Below are positions 1 through 6,329 of a stretch of DNA of 10,423 nt, piece after piece (position 1 is the first letter of the stretch; each line of letters opens with the position of its first letter). This DNA comes from Chloroflexota bacterium (GTDB lineage: Bacteria > Chloroflexota > Anaerolineae > Promineifilales > Promineifilaceae): the NCBI GenBank assembly GCA_024640485.1, contig JAHEEY010000131.1:1-10423 (forward strand), in the 5' to 3' direction. Under the pieces are notes generated by a model. The model searched no databases and had not been told where the DNA came from. It worked only from the letters and a program-made list of their open reading frames with translations. Made by a program: the position numbers and the translations under genes.

Positions 1-2882
1 AAGTGGAATCGGAGATTCTCGACACCGAGTTGGAATTGGCTAGATATCGGCGCAACAGCGACCCCCGCTACTACAAAGGGGTAGAGTACGCCGATGTCCT
101 GGAGGCATTGACACGACGCCGCGCGGCGGAGCTGTTCGCCGCCAACGGGGTCAAGGCCGAAGATCTGTACGTCAACGTGCAACCCCTCAGCGGCGCCCCG
201 GCCAACAGCGCCGTCTACACGGCGCTACTGCAGCCCGGCGACACCATCCTGGGCCTGAACCTCAATGACGGCGGCCATCTCTCCCATGGCTCCCGGGTCA
301 ACCGGTCGGGCAAGGTCTACAACGGCGTTCCCTACTTCGTAAATGAAAATGCTCACCTGGATTACGACACCATTGAAGCAAAGGCGTTGGCCTGCAAGCC
401 GCAAATCATCGTGGCCGGCTTCTCCGCCTACCCCCAGACTATTGATTGGAACAGATTCCGGGAAATCGCTGACAAGGTTGGCGCCTATTTACTGGCTGAC
501 ATCTCACACATTTCCGGTTTGGTAGCCGCCGGTGTTCATCCCAGCCCCATCGGCATCGCCGACATCGTTATGACCACCACCCACAAGAGTTTGTGCGGAC
601 CCCGCGGCGCCATGCTGATGACTCACCGGCGTGATATCAGCCCGAAGATCGACCGGGCGGTATTCCCCGGCGAACAGGGCGGGCCCCATCTCAATAATAT
701 GGCGGCGCTGGCACTGGTGCTGAAGCTGAACAAGAGCGAACAGTTCCGGGCCTTGCAGCAGCGCATCGTAGATAATGCCCGCCGGCTTGGCGAAAAGCTG
801 CAAGAGCACGGCCTGGGGGTTGTTGGCGGCGGCACTGAAAACCACCTGCTGCTGGTCGACACCAAGAGCGTCTCCCACAATGGGGTTCATCTGTCCGGCG
901 ATATGGCCGCCCGCATCCTGGATGTGGCCGGCATCGTCGCCAACCGCAACACCATCCCCGGGGACAAGGGCGCCCTGTCCCCCACCGGCATCCGCATCGG
1001 CACCGTCTGGGTCAGCCAGTTGGGCTTTGGGGACGCTGAAATCGATCTGCTGGCCGAAGCGATGGCCACAATCCTGAAAGGCTGCACCCCCTTCTTCTAC
1101 TCTGGCATGGGCGGCAAGCAGACGCTGCGGGCCAAGGTCAACTTTGAAGCGCTGCAGCGCGGCCGCCAAATCGTGAGCCAGCTGCGCGGCCAGGCCGCCC
1201 CGACCGCTGCCGGCAACAGTGTCGAAGTAAGAGGCGAGCTAGCCGCGTCTTTCCTCAACCTGGCGTTAACCAGCGATGTCATCTCATTGTCTGAAGGGGC
1301 CACCCAACCGACTCATCTGTTTGGCTACAACCTGGATGCCGCCGCCACCCTACGGTGTGTGAAAGCGGACCGGTACCAGCTGCGCTTCAGCGACAAAGAG
1401 AGCGCCCAGGCGGCATCTGAATGGCTGGCGGCACTCTCCGACGGCTATGTCCAATTCGATGATCTTCACGGGAAACTGCCCGGATCGGTGGCAGTCAAAA
1501 CCATCGCTGATGCTGCCGACATCCCCGCCCCCATCGCCAATGATGAAGCAGCATTCGTGGACAGCAAGCCGTATTTCGTAGGCCACGGCAACCGCCCGGC
1601 CGGGGAACCGCTGCCGGCATTCAGCTGGAACGAACCTGCAGACCCGCCGATGCTGCGCACCAAATTGTATGATACCCACGTCGCCCTGGGCGGCCGGATG
1701 ATCCCCTTCGGCGGCTACGAGATGCCCGTGTGGTACTCCTCGGTCAGCGAAGAACATGCCGCCGTGCGTGAAGCAGCCGGCCTGTTCGACGCCACCCACA
1801 TGGGTGTTTTCGAGGCCAGCGGACCCTACGCGATGGAGTTTCTCAACACCGTCACCGTCAACGATGTCAGCAGCCTGGAAGTGGGCCGGTCTCACTACAC
1901 CCATCTGCTGATGCCCGACGGCAGCGTGATCGATGATCTATTGATCTACCGCCGCGACAGCGAGAGATACATGCTGGTGGTCAATGCTTCCAACAACGAC
2001 AAAGATTGGGCCTGGCTGAACGCAGTCAACGATGGGAAAGTGATGATTGACAGCAGTCGCCCTGCCGCCCGCATTCAGCACCCGGTCACCCTGCGTGACC
2101 TGCGCGATCTGCAGCACGGTGAAGAGTGCCGCGTTGATGTGCCCATCCAGGGGCCCCGTTCCACCGACATCCTGTTGGCGATGTGCGAAGACGCGGCCCT
2201 GGCCAAGCGGATCAAATCACTGCCCTGGACCGGCCTGACAGAAGGGCGCCTGGGCGGTTTTGACGTGATCATCTCCCGCACCGGCTATACCGGCGAACGA
2301 ACAGCGTATGAGCTGTTTGTTCACCCGGAACAGTCGCCTGCGCTGTGGAATACCCTGATGGCCGCCGGCGAGCCGTTCGGGATCAAGCCTTGTGGTTTGG
2401 CAGCCCGGGACAGCACCCGCACTGAGGCCGGTCTGCCTTTGTATGGACATGAAATGGCCGGACAGCTGGGGCTGAATCCCGCCGACGCCGGCTTCGGCGG
2501 CTATGCCAAGCTGTGGAAACCGTTCTTTGTAGGCCGCAACGCCTTCATCGCTCATGAGATGAAACGGGACCAGGTCGTAGTCCGTTTCCGCATGAACGAG
2601 AAAGGGGTGCGCCGAGCCGAATTGGGCGACCCGGTGTTGGATTGGCGCGGCAAGGTCGTGGGCACAGTGACCAGCTGTGCCATCGATCAGGACGGTTATC
2701 TGCTGGGGCAGGCCGTAGTCTCCCTGGCAGTCAGCCAGCCGGACACCAGCGTCTACATTTACCAGCTTGGCGGCGGAACACGAAGTATCAAGACACCAAC
2801 CTCCATCAAGACCGGCGCCCGGCTGCCGATGCCCGATGGGGCCACAGTACTCACCCGCTTCCCAGCAAAGCGAAATAAGTAG
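1..2882 (+). CDS. glyA-gcvT: Fused serine hydroxymethyltransferase / glycine-cleavage T-protein, 5' end missing
   Basis: This bifunctional one-carbon protein is cut by the left edge. The frame starts at base 3 and about 40 SHMT residues, including the LIASEN region, lie outside, so the GTG at base 3 is not a start. Numbering from that codon, residues 1-395 are SHMT (PLP enzyme, serine + THF to glycine + methylene-THF). Visible SHMT motifs are GGHLSHGS (90-97), ADISH (165-169), the PLP lysine K195 in TTTHKSLCGPRG, and R331 in GIRIGT. Residues 551-959 are GcvT, which releases methylene-THF and ammonia from aminomethyl-lipoyl H-protein. GcvT motifs are MPFGGYEMPVWY-like at 566-578, the catalytic-type Asp D621 in VNDV, GYTGE (761-765), AARD and KPFFVGR. 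Residues 396-550 form a linker with a GcvT-like repeat. The SHMT KYAEG segment is replaced by RYRRN. A protein joining both steps could make serine from two glycines with methylene-THF passed internally; that is inference. Confidence 0.93.
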   Translation, partial: VESEILDTELELARYRRNSDPRYYKGVEYADVLEALTRRRAAELFAANGVKAEDLYVNVQPLSGAPANSAVYTALLQPGDTILGLNLNDGGHLSHGSRVNRSGKVYNGVPYFVNENAHLDYDTIEAKALACKPQIIVAGFSAYPQTIDWNRFREIADKVGAYLLADISHISGLVAAGVHPSPIGIADIVMTTTHKSLCGPRGAMLMTHRRDISPKIDRAVFPGEQGGPHLNNMAALALVLKLNKSEQFRALQQRIVDNARRLGEKLQEHGLGVVGGGTENHLLLVDTKSVSHNGVHLSGDMAARILDVAGIVANRNTIPGDKGALSPTGIRIGTVWVSQLGFGDAEIDLLAEAMATILKGCTPFFYSGMGGKQTLRAKVNFEALQRGRQIVSQLRGQAAPTAAGNSVEVRGELAASFLNLALTSDVISLSEGATQPTHLFGYNLDAAATLRCVKADRYQLRFSDKESAQAASEWLAALSDGYVQFDDLHGKLPGSVAVKTIADAADIPAPIANDEAAFVDSKPYFVGHGNRPAGEPLPAFSWNEPADPPMLRTKLYDTHVALGGRMIPFGGYEMPVWYSSVSEEHAAVREAAGLFDATHMGVFEASGPYAMEFLNTVTVNDVSSLEVGRSHYTHLLMPDGSVIDDLLIYRRDSERYMLVVNASNNDKDWAWLNAVNDGKVMIDSSRPAARIQHPVTLRDLRDLQHGEECRVDVPIQGPRSTDILLAMCEDAALAKRIKSLPWTGLTEGRLGGFDVIISRTGYTGERTAYELFVHPEQSPALWNTLMAAGEPFGIKPCGLAARDSTRTEAGLPLYGHEMAGQLGLNPADAGFGGYAKLWKPFFVGRNAFIAHEMKRDQVVVRFRMNEKGVRRAELGDPVLDWRGKVVGTVTSCAIDQDGYLLGQAVVSLAVSQPDTSVYIYQLGGGTRSIKTPTSIKTGARLPMPDGATVLTRFPAKRNK

Positions 2883-2886
2883 GCTG

Positions 2887-2910
2887 GCTGCTGGTCAGGC
2901 AGCGCTTTTT
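2887..2910 (+). terminator. Weak intrinsic terminator after the glyA-gcvT fusion
   Basis: A 5-bp GC-rich stem (GCTGC 2887-2891 with GCAGC 2899-2903, 7-nt loop) begins four bases after the TAG stop and is followed by GC and five T (2906-2910). The position is right for a terminator, but the stem is short and the T-tract modest, so read-through is possible. Confidence 0.5.
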
Positions 2911-2927
2911 ATCAGGATCGGCAATAG

Positions 2928-2956
2928 TTGACACGCTGTCAGCTAGGTTGTAGGAT
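2928..2956 (+). promoter_or_regulatory. Sigma-70 type promoter for the phosphoribosyltransferase gene
   Basis: A perfect -35 TTGACA (2928-2933) is separated by 17 bp from a -10 TAGGAT (2951-2956). Transcription should start near 2962-2964, about 50 nt before the ATG at 3014. An inverted repeat TGACA-CGC-TGTCA (2929-2941) overlaps the -35 box and could be an operator; no regulator is visible in the window. Confidence 0.7.
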
Positions 2957-2964
2957 AAACGAAC

Positions 2965-2986
2965 GTGGGTGTTGAAAAATACCCAC
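2965..2986 (+). promoter_or_regulatory. Hairpin at the predicted 5' end of the phosphoribosyltransferase mRNA
   Basis: GTGGGTGT (2965-2972) pairs with ATACCCAC (2979-2986) to give 8 bp with one G-U pair and a 6-nt A-rich loop. It starts within a few bases of the predicted transcription start and lacks a following T-tract, so it is more like a 5'-stabilising or regulatory hairpin than a terminator. Function is inferred from position only. Confidence 0.45.
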
Positions 2987-3013
2987 CTAAATATTGTGAA
3001 GAAGGAGAGATGT

Positions 3014-3517
3014 ATGCGTCGTGAAGTTTTGACTTGGTCCGACGTAGACAAGTTAATTGACTACTTGGCTCCACAGATCCATGGTCGTTTTGACTCCATG
3101 GTGATCATCACCCGAGGCGGCATTATTCCAGGCGGTATGCTGGCAGAAGCCTTGAATATCACCTATATTCTCACGGCATCAGTCCGCTTTCCGGCTGATT
3201 TCCCTGGCCTGCAGTCACCGCAGCAAGCCAAATACGCCATTCCTGACTTCATCCAATTCCCGGATGACAGCTTGCTGGATGGCCGCAGAGTATTGGTCGT
3301 GGATGATGTCTGGACCACTGGGAGAAACAGCGTCACCGTGGCCAACCGCATAGATGCTGCCGGCGGCAACCCAGAGACCTGTGTGCTGCATTACAAACCG
3401 GCCTCATCGCTCTACCCTGGCTATACCCCAACTTACTACGCCGCCGTAACAGATGCATACATCATCTACCCATGGGAACTCGATCGCGGCCCTGAAGTAC
3501 TGGGTGTGTGGAACTAG
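3014..3517 (+). CDS. Phosphoribosyltransferase, COG2236/Gpt-like (probable purine salvage)
   Basis: A 167-residue type I phosphoribosyltransferase, which transfers phosphoribose from PRPP to a base, probably a purine such as xanthine, guanine or hypoxanthine. The PRPP-binding loop VLVVDDVWTTGR is at residues 93-104, and TRGGIIPG (33-40) is the N-terminal loop that binds pyrophosphate in this fold. The C-terminal PWELDRGPEVLGVWN resembles the tail of the COG2236/Gpt-like group. I chose ATG 3014 because AAGGAG (3002-3007) lies 6 nt upstream; an in-frame TTG at 2969 has no such site and lies at the predicted transcript 5' end. The gene has its own promoter and is monocistronic as far as can be seen; the SRP RNA gene follows after 165 bp. 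Base specificity cannot be read from the sequence. The adenosine-deaminase-family gene further downstream makes purine salvage plausible. Confidence 0.88.
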   Translation: MRREVLTWSDVDKLIDYLAPQIHGRFDSMVIITRGGIIPGGMLAEALNITYILTASVRFPADFPGLQSPQQAKYAIPDFIQFPDDSLLDGRRVLVVDDVWTTGRNSVTVANRIDAAGGNPETCVLHYKPASSLYPGYTPTYYAAVTDAYIIYPWELDRGPEVLGVWN

Positions 3518-3648
3518 AAAACTTGCCGCAGCTCTGAATTCATACGCCAAAGTGTCGGGAGATTCCTGGAACGATGCTTCGCCGCCGGCGTTTGCCTACT
3601 GTTTGCCTGAGAAATGGTAGAGAATGTCAGCGGGCGGCGCCGCTCCAC

Positions 3649-3677
3649 TTGACCGGCAAGTCAACTTTTGTTACGAT
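3649..3677 (+). promoter_or_regulatory. Promoter of the SRP RNA gene
   Basis: TTGACC (3649-3654), 17-bp spacer, TACGAT (3672-3677). The predicted start near 3683-3687 is a few bases before the first base of the SRP RNA duplex, which supports the call. An inverted repeat TTGAC-N6-GTCAA (3649-3664) overlaps the -35 box. The rest of the 3518-3683 spacer shows no gene and no clear terminator for the preceding phosphoribosyltransferase. Confidence 0.65.
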
Positions 3678-3704
3678 CCTAACATCATGGAGATGTTCCC
3701 ATGA

Positions 3705-3820
3705 CACCGGTGACGACTGGGTCCCTGGCGGCGGAAGCCGTCGAACCGCGTCAGGTCCGGAAGGAAGCAGCGCTAAGGCGTCTCTTCTGGGTGCCCAGGA
3801 GCTCCTGGTAGTCATCGGTG
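3705..3820 (+). ncRNA. ffs: Bacterial small signal recognition particle RNA (4.5S type)
   Basis: The universally conserved helix-8 apex is unmistakable: GTCAGGTCC, a GGAA tetraloop at 3759-3762, then GGAAGCAGC (3750-3771). These are the bases that bind the Ffh M domain. The two sides form a long imperfect hairpin: CACCGGTGAC (3705-3714) pairs with GTCATCGGTG (3811-3820), then ACTGGG with CCTGGT and CCTGG with CCAGG further in. No Alu-domain elements are visible, so this is the small type used with Ffh/FtsY for co-translational membrane targeting. Pairing continues outward to 3692 and 3833 (see findings), so the mature RNA may be longer than the limits given. It has its own promoter and terminator. 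Confidence 0.95.
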
Positions 3821-3854
3821 CCATGGGTACATCAAGCTGATAGAACATATCGGA

Positions 3855-3913
3855 GGCTGGGGATTGGAGATTGATTATTCGATCGCCAATTTCCAGCCTT
3901 CTTCCTTTTTTTT
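3855..3913 (+). terminator. Strong intrinsic terminator of the SRP RNA gene
   Basis: A 13-bp stem pairs 3855-3867 (GGCTGGGGATTGG) with 3886-3898 (CCAATTTCCAGCC) using two G-U pairs, around an 18-nt loop. A T-rich tail ends in eight T at 3906-3913. The last T is directly adjacent to the ATG of the next coding sequence at 3914, so terminator and translation start region coincide. Confidence 0.85.
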
Positions 3914-5335
3914 ATGCGCCGAACTCAACCTTCAATCAAGATCGCTTTATTTGTCCTGCTGGCCCTGGCAACGGTTGCCAGCATGGTTGCCGCCAGCTTC
4001 CTGGGAGACGAACCGCCCACCTATACCATTTATGATGGTGAAACGCCGATGCCGGTCACGGGGGATTATGAAACGGTCGGCGACCTGCTTAACGCGGTGG
4101 GGATTACAATCCGGCCGGAGGATCAGGTGACCCCGGCAGTTTCTGAGACAGCCGACCCGGCAGTCGCGATACAGATCCAGCGGTCGCAGCCGGTCACGGT
4201 GCGCACCGATAGCGGCAAACGGACCTATTGGACGCTGCGCTCCAAGCTGAGCAGCTTTCTGAGTGAAGCGCAGGTGGAGGTCGTACCCTCCGACCAAATT
4301 TACGCCGACGGCAAATTAATACCCTTCGAAACCCTTGGCGACACCCCGCTGCCGGAAAGCGTGGAAATCGGGCGATTTTTGACCGTTACCGTCATTGATG
4401 GAACCCACCGACAGCTGCTGCAGACATCTTCAGAGACGGTGGCAGAAGCGCTGCTAGAGGCCCAACTACAGCTGGATCCTGCCGATGGGGTTTCACCTGA
4501 GCCGGAGGCCGCCCTAGCCCCAGAGATGGTCATCACGGTCCAACGGGCCATACCCCTCACCATCAAAGCGGATGGTGAAATCAGGCAGATCAAAAGCAGT
4601 CAACCCAACGTCATCGACGCCCTTACCGAGGCGCAGGTTATCCTGGGAGAAAATGATTACACCATCCCGGGGGCCGATGCCCTGCTGCAGGCGAACAGCG
4701 TCATTGAAGTCGTCCGAACCACGGAAGATTTCCTTTTGGAAGATGTTTCGATCCCGTTCCAAACGTTGTGGCAGGGAACGGACGAGCTGCTCATCGACAC
4801 CACCGCCGTCCTTCAGGAGGGGGTCACCGGCATCAGCCGCAGCCGAATCCGGGTGCGCTATGAGAATGGCGTGGAAATCAGCCGGGTTCCCGATGGTGAG
4901 TGGATTGCCCGCGAGCCAACCAACAGAATCATTGGCTACGGCACCCGCATCGAACTGGGCATCATAGACACCCCTGAAGGCCCTCGAGAATATTGGCGGG
5001 CCGTGGAGATGCGGGTCACCTCCTATACGGCAGCTACGTCTGGAAAGGAACCGGGAGATGAGGGTTACGGCAGGACCGCCAGCGGCGTACAGGCAGGCTA
5101 CGGGGTTGTGGCTGTGGACCGCAATATCGTCCCCTTCCGCTCCCATGTCTATGTGCCCGGCTACGGCATCGGTTTTGTCGGCGATACCGGCGGTGGGATA
5201 CGCGGCCGGTGGATCGATCTGGGATATGACGAAGACAGCTTCGAGTGGTGGGCCGGCTACACCACGGTCTATTATTTGACCCCAGTACCCGATCCCCAGG
5301 ATATCAACTACATTCTTCCAGCGACATTACCATGA
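3914..5335 (+). CDS. Membrane-anchored DUF348/G5/3D-domain cell-wall protein (YabE-like)
   Basis: A 473-residue extracytoplasmic protein of the YabE/Rpf-like architecture. A basic start (MRRTQPSIK) and hydrophobic segment at about 9-30 form a signal anchor or signal peptide; there is no lipobox. Then come ubiquitin-like DUF348 repeats at about 36-90, 92-160, 155-215 and 212-268, and a G5 domain at about 272-348. The C-terminal 3D domain (about 363-456) has its three aspartates in place: D402 in VAVD, D424 in GDTGGG and D435 in WIDL. In related proteins this double-psi barrel is a peptidoglycan lytic domain, so a wall-remodelling role is likely. No Shine-Dalgarno precedes ATG 3914, since the T-tract of the SRP terminator occupies that place, and no other in-frame start precedes the hydrophobic segment. 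The stop overlaps the rsmA start, as in a translationally coupled pair. Bacillus subtilis has the similar order yabE-rnmV-ksgA; rnmV is absent here. Confidence 0.88.
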   Translation: MRRTQPSIKIALFVLLALATVASMVAASFLGDEPPTYTIYDGETPMPVTGDYETVGDLLNAVGITIRPEDQVTPAVSETADPAVAIQIQRSQPVTVRTDSGKRTYWTLRSKLSSFLSEAQVEVVPSDQIYADGKLIPFETLGDTPLPESVEIGRFLTVTVIDGTHRQLLQTSSETVAEALLEAQLQLDPADGVSPEPEAALAPEMVITVQRAIPLTIKADGEIRQIKSSQPNVIDALTEAQVILGENDYTIPGADALLQANSVIEVVRTTEDFLLEDVSIPFQTLWQGTDELLIDTTAVLQEGVTGISRSRIRVRYENGVEISRVPDGEWIAREPTNRIIGYGTRIELGIIDTPEGPREYWRAVEMRVTSYTAATSGKEPGDEGYGRTASGVQAGYGVVAVDRNIVPFRSHVYVPGYGIGFVGDTGGGIRGRWIDLGYDEDSFEWWAGYTTVYYLTPVPDPQDINYILPATLP

Positions 5336-6138
5336 TGCACCCAAAACAACTGCTCCAATTATATGATATTGCGCCCAAGAAAAGCCTGGGACAGAATTTC
5401 CTATTTGACCTGCCCGTCCTTTCCCGGATTGTAGATGCCGCCCAGCTGTCCGCCGACGAGTCAGTCCTGGAAATCGGGCCAGGGTTAGGCTCGCTGACCC
5501 ACGTCTTGGCCAGCCGGGCTGCCGAGGTGGTTGCCGTGGAGCTGGATGACCGGCTGATCCCGATTCTGCAGGGTGAGCTGGGCACTTACGATAACGTCAC
5601 TATCCGCCATGGGGATATCTTGAAGCAGGACCCAGCGGCGCTGTTTGATCGAGACTACAAGGTGGTGGCCAACGTCCCCTATTACATCACCGGCGCCATT
5701 TTGAAGCATCTGCTGTCCGCCCCGCAGAAGCCGTTGATGATGGTACTGACCGTGCAGAAAGAGGTGGCCGAGCGAGTGGTTGCGGAGCCGCCAAACATGA
5801 GCTTGCTGGGCGTCAGCGTCCAATATTACGGCACCCCGACCATCGTAGACACGATAAAAGCGGGCGCGTTCTGGCCACGGCCTGATGTCGATTCGGCCGT
5901 TCTGCGAATCGATTTGACCGGCGGACAGCGGGCTACAGATGAACAGCGTTTCTTCAAGGTCGCCAAAGCCGGCTTCAGCCAAAAGAGAAAACAGCTGAAG
6001 AATAACCTGGGGGTAATGGGCTTTTCCAAGGATGAGATCAGCGCCGGCCTGGCACAAGCGGAAATCGAGGGCAGCCGCCGGGCGCAGACCCTTACCATCG
6101 AAGAATGGGAGCGTCTCACCAACGCCTTTTTCCCCTAG
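5332..6138 (+). CDS. rsmA: 16S rRNA dimethyladenosine transferase RsmA (KsgA)
   Basis: A 268-residue SAM-dependent enzyme that dimethylates two adjacent adenosines in the 3'-terminal hairpin of 16S rRNA (A1518/A1519 in E. coli) during 30S maturation. Family motifs are KSLGQNFL (17-24), the SAM-binding EIGPGLG (47-53), VELDDRL (69-75), GDIL (94-97) and the catalytic NVPYY (114-118, usual form NLPYY). The C-terminal region carries the usual KAGFSQKRKQLKNNL rRNA-contact segment. Length is normal for the family. Two ATG codons in tandem (5332 and 5335) overlap the TGA of the upstream gene (5333-5335) and no Shine-Dalgarno is visible, so translation probably depends on coupling to the DUF348/3D gene. 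An in-frame opening further upstream lies inside that gene and is not a credible start. Confidence 0.95.
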   Translation: MMHPKQLLQLYDIAPKKSLGQNFLFDLPVLSRIVDAAQLSADESVLEIGPGLGSLTHVLASRAAEVVAVELDDRLIPILQGELGTYDNVTIRHGDILKQDPAALFDRDYKVVANVPYYITGAILKHLLSAPQKPLMMVLTVQKEVAERVVAEPPNMSLLGVSVQYYGTPTIVDTIKAGAFWPRPDVDSAVLRIDLTGGQRATDEQRFFKVAKAGFSQKRKQLKNNLGVMGFSKDEISAGLAQAEIEGSRRAQTLTIEEWERLTNAFFP

Positions 6139-6163
6139 CCTCAGACAAGGTCTCACCTGATAG

Positions 6164-6196
6164 GCCAGCGGTCAACCCCGTCATGCCAGCTGTCAA
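6164..6196 (+). repeat. Two 12-bp direct repeats spaced 21 bp, upstream of the deaminase promoter
   Basis: GCCAGCGGTCAA (6164-6175) and GCCAGCTGTCAA (6185-6196) match at 11 of 12 positions, with a 21-bp repeat distance, about two helical turns. They lie 30-60 bp before the predicted -35 box of the deaminase promoter, where activator or repressor sites are common. Chance occurrence is possible. Confidence 0.35.
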
Positions 6197-6225
6197 ACTA
6201 TCGCGTAACAGCCATTCGTTCTTTC

Positions 6226-6253
6226 GTGACACGATTGACCAATGTGCTACAAT
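6226..6253 (+). promoter_or_regulatory. Promoter of the adenosine-deaminase-family gene
   Basis: GTGACA (6226-6231), 16-bp spacer, TACAAT (6248-6253) with an extended -10 TGC (6245-6247). Transcription should start near 6260, leaving a leader of about 70 nt. A palindrome TCGTG-A-CACGA (6224-6234) covers the -35 box. Confidence 0.6.
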
Positions 6254-6286
6254 AAGCCGTGGGGAGATTGAGGACCGTACTTGAGA

Positions 6287-6325
6287 CGATTAGAATCGCA
6301 TATTTGCGGTTCGTGACCACGAACC
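6287..6325 (+). promoter_or_regulatory. Cluster of inverted repeats in the deaminase leader
   Basis: Three contiguous inverted repeats are visible: CGATT-AG-AATCG (6287-6298), CGCA-TATT-TGCG (6297-6308) and GGTTCGTG-AC-CACGAACC (6308-6325). The last has perfect 8-bp arms and ends 4 nt before the ATG where a Shine-Dalgarno would be expected. It could be a protein-binding operator (its TTCGTGAC core recurs at the -35 box) or an RNA hairpin near the start codon. Confidence 0.45.
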
Positions 6326-6329
6326 AACT

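Noticed and set aside
1..60. GTG at base 3 as the true start of the fusion gene
   Set aside because: About 40 residues of the SHMT fold, including the LIASEN region, would be missing; truncation by the window edge is simpler.
504..1169. Long minus-strand open frame (221 codons) inside the SHMT part
   Set aside because: It lies opposite a clearly conserved SHMT coding frame and has no recognisable motif. It is a codon-bias shadow, as are the antisense frames at 1350-1904, 2217-2555, 4514-5146, 5485-6156 and 8605-9129.
2969..3013. TTG start 15 codons upstream for the phosphoribosyltransferase
   Set aside because: It lies within the 5' hairpin at the predicted transcription start, and the AAGGAG at 3002-3007 points to ATG 3014.
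3580..3610. Short direct repeat GTTTGCCT and GC-rich palindromes before the SRP promoter
   Set aside because: Too short and too GC-rich to rise above chance, with no link to a gene.
3574..3840. Plus-strand open frame of 88 codons
   Set aside because: It runs through the SRP promoter and SRP RNA, whose conserved structure explains the sequence.
3864..4130. TTG-started frame of 88 codons preceded by GGAGG-like bases
   Set aside because: The GGAGG is part of the terminator stem. The frame overlaps the DUF348/3D gene out of phase and has no conserved features.
6139..6180. Terminator after rsmA (AGGT-CTC-ACCT)
   Set aside because: Only a 4-bp stem with no T-tract follows, so there is no convincing terminator.
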